Part shown: positions 63,301-64,000 of the stretch, piece after piece | Layout of the letters: each line of letters starts with the position of its first letter | Position numbering within the stretch: position 1 is the stretch's first letter | Assembly: GCA_035549075.1 (NCBI GenBank) | Contig: DASZRT010000042.1 | Location: 15,264 to 79,263 of the forward strand | Reading direction: 5' to 3' | From: DASZFV01 sp035549075 | GTDB lineage: Bacteria > Myxococcota_A > Polyangia > Fen-1088 | Length of the DNA stretch: 64,000 bases | Notes under the pieces: generated by a model | Seen by the model: the letters and a program-made list of their open reading frames with translations, nothing else | What the model was told of the DNA's origin: nothing | Databases searched by the model: none | Translations under genes and position numbers: made by a program

Positions 63301-63956
63301 ACAAGCAATTCGGCAACGACGACGAACGCCTCGCCGGCTACGTGCGCCGGACCTACGCCCCCGAGGACGACGTCCTGCGCGAGATCCGCGAGCGCTGCAC
63401 GCGCGAGGGTCTGCCCGACATCCAGGTCGCCGCGCTCGACGCGCGCCACCTCGAGGTGCTCGCCGCCGTCGCGGGCGCGCGCAAGGCCGTCGAGATCGGC
63501 ACGCTGGGCGGCTACTCGGGCGTGTCACTCCTGCGCGGCATGGGCATCGGCGGCGTGCTCGACACGATCGAGGTCGACCCGCGCCACGCCGAGGTCGCGC
63601 GCGAGAGCTTCCGCCGCGCCGGCTACATGACCCAGGCGCGCATCCACCTCGGATCGGCGATGGACGTGCTGCCGAAGCTCGCGCCGCAGGGCCCGTTCGA
63701 TCTCGTCTTCATCGACGCCGACAAAGACAGCTACCCCGACTACCTCAACTGGGCCGCCGACAACCTGCGCCCGGGCGGCCTCGTCATCGCCGACAACGTC
63801 TTCCTGTTCGGCGAGCTGGCCGACAAGCCGACGGGCGTGCGCGCGACCTCGATCGCCGCCATGCAGGCCTTCCACCAAATCCTCGCCGACAGCGGCCGCT
63901 TCCGCGCCACGGTGCTCCCGACCGGCGAAGGCCTCGCCGTCGGCGTGCGGGTCTGA
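63297..63956 (+). CDS. O-methyltransferase (SAM-dependent, family 3)
   Basis: A 219-residue methyltransferase. Motif I is AVEIGTLGGYSGVSLL, then DTIEVDPRHAEVA and DLVFIDADKDSYPDYLNW, typical of catechol/caffeoyl-CoA O-methyltransferases, which use a metal bound by D and N. The substrate may be a catechol-like small molecule. GTG start overlaps the BatA-like stop by four bases. The gene is complete, ending four bases before the poly-G run. Confidence 0.92.
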   Translation: MNKQFGNDDERLAGYVRRTYAPEDDVLREIRERCTREGLPDIQVAALDARHLEVLAAVAGARKAVEIGTLGGYSGVSLLRGMGIGGVLDTIEVDPRHAEVARESFRRAGYMTQARIHLGSAMDVLPKLAPQGPFDLVFIDADKDSYPDYLNWAADNLRPGGLVIADNVFLFGELADKPTGVRATSIAAMQAFHQILADSGRFRATVLPTGEGLAVGVRV

Positions 63957-63960
63957 GCGT

Positions 63961-64000
<40 letters not shown>

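Overview
The window is GC-rich bacterial chromosome (roughly 70 percent G+C by eye), densely packed with genes on both strands, with many ATGA/GTGA start-stop overlaps and frequent GTG starts. I see no phage, IS element, integrase or CRISPR array. Several features point to Myxococcota, probably the Polyangia (Sorangium-like) side. These are a DUF1552/DUF1592 secreted pair, Gly/Thr/Asn-rich lipoproteins, a secreted caspase with an ECF sigma factor, HEAT-repeat lipoproteins, an MXAN_5187-like protein and an operon of doubled ExbB/ExbD genes behind a sigma-54-type promoter. The taxonomic call is inference; there is no rRNA gene here.

Layout. 1-5.3 kb: futalosine-pathway menaquinone operon: mqnE (5' cut by the window edge), an mqnA-mqnC fusion, an aminofutalosine-deaminase-like amidohydrolase and a UbiA-type prenyltransferase with a REP-like palindrome in its 5' coding region. 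5.4-14.6 kb: small hydrophilic protein and superoxide dismutase; VWA lipoprotein; DUF1552 and DUF1592 proteins; a TonB_C-like plus HEAT-repeat exported protein; signal peptidase I with a Tat-exported GH1 beta-glucosidase. 14.7-21.1 kb: an ECF sigma factor, a one-TM DUF4384-like protein, a secreted caspase with a canonical EF-hand loop, a WD40 lipoprotein and another lipoprotein. 21.4-21.6 kb: tandem tRNA-Lys(CTT) and tRNA-Arg(TCG). 21.7-25.6 kb: MacA/MacB-like efflux operon. 25.7-33.6 kb: ExbB-ExbB-ExbD-ExbD operon with terminator, HEAT lipoprotein, queF, a cupredoxin-like protein, an MXAN_5187-like membrane protein and a VapBC-type toxin-antitoxin pair. 34-38.7 kb: aldo/keto reductase, MFS exporter with PadR regulator and an AT-rich palindromic operator, short Rossmann protein, and a lipoprotein gene broken by an in-frame TGA. 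38.7-47.6 kb: GNAT, class A PBP, metal-type ABC transporter (no binding protein), TrmH-type methyltransferase, small Cys-containing secreted protein, AsmA-like/GT51 fusion, second ECF sigma factor. 47.8-52.5 kb: DUF4175 coiled-coil membrane protein and a peptidase-MA/TPR protein. 52.6-56.4 kb: a complete stressosome module. 56.4-64 kb: GH3 glycosidase, secreted protein, MoxR-DUF58-BatA operon and O-methyltransferase, ending in 40 consecutive G, which looks like a sequencing artefact.

Most interesting systems. (1) The stressosome operon rsbR-rsbS-rsbT-rsbX-histidine kinase-rsbT2. Its RsbR has a globin-coupled-sensor domain that keeps the proximal heme histidine. The usual RsbU phosphatase is replaced by a soluble histidine kinase with an RsbU_N-like N-terminus, which suggests that an oxygen or redox signal is passed to a phosphorelay rather than to SigB. 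(2) The sigma factor/caspase/WD40 cluster, which looks like a calcium-responsive cell-envelope protease system under its own sigma factor. (3) The MqnA-MqnC fusion enzyme. All functional statements come from motif reading; no database search was run.
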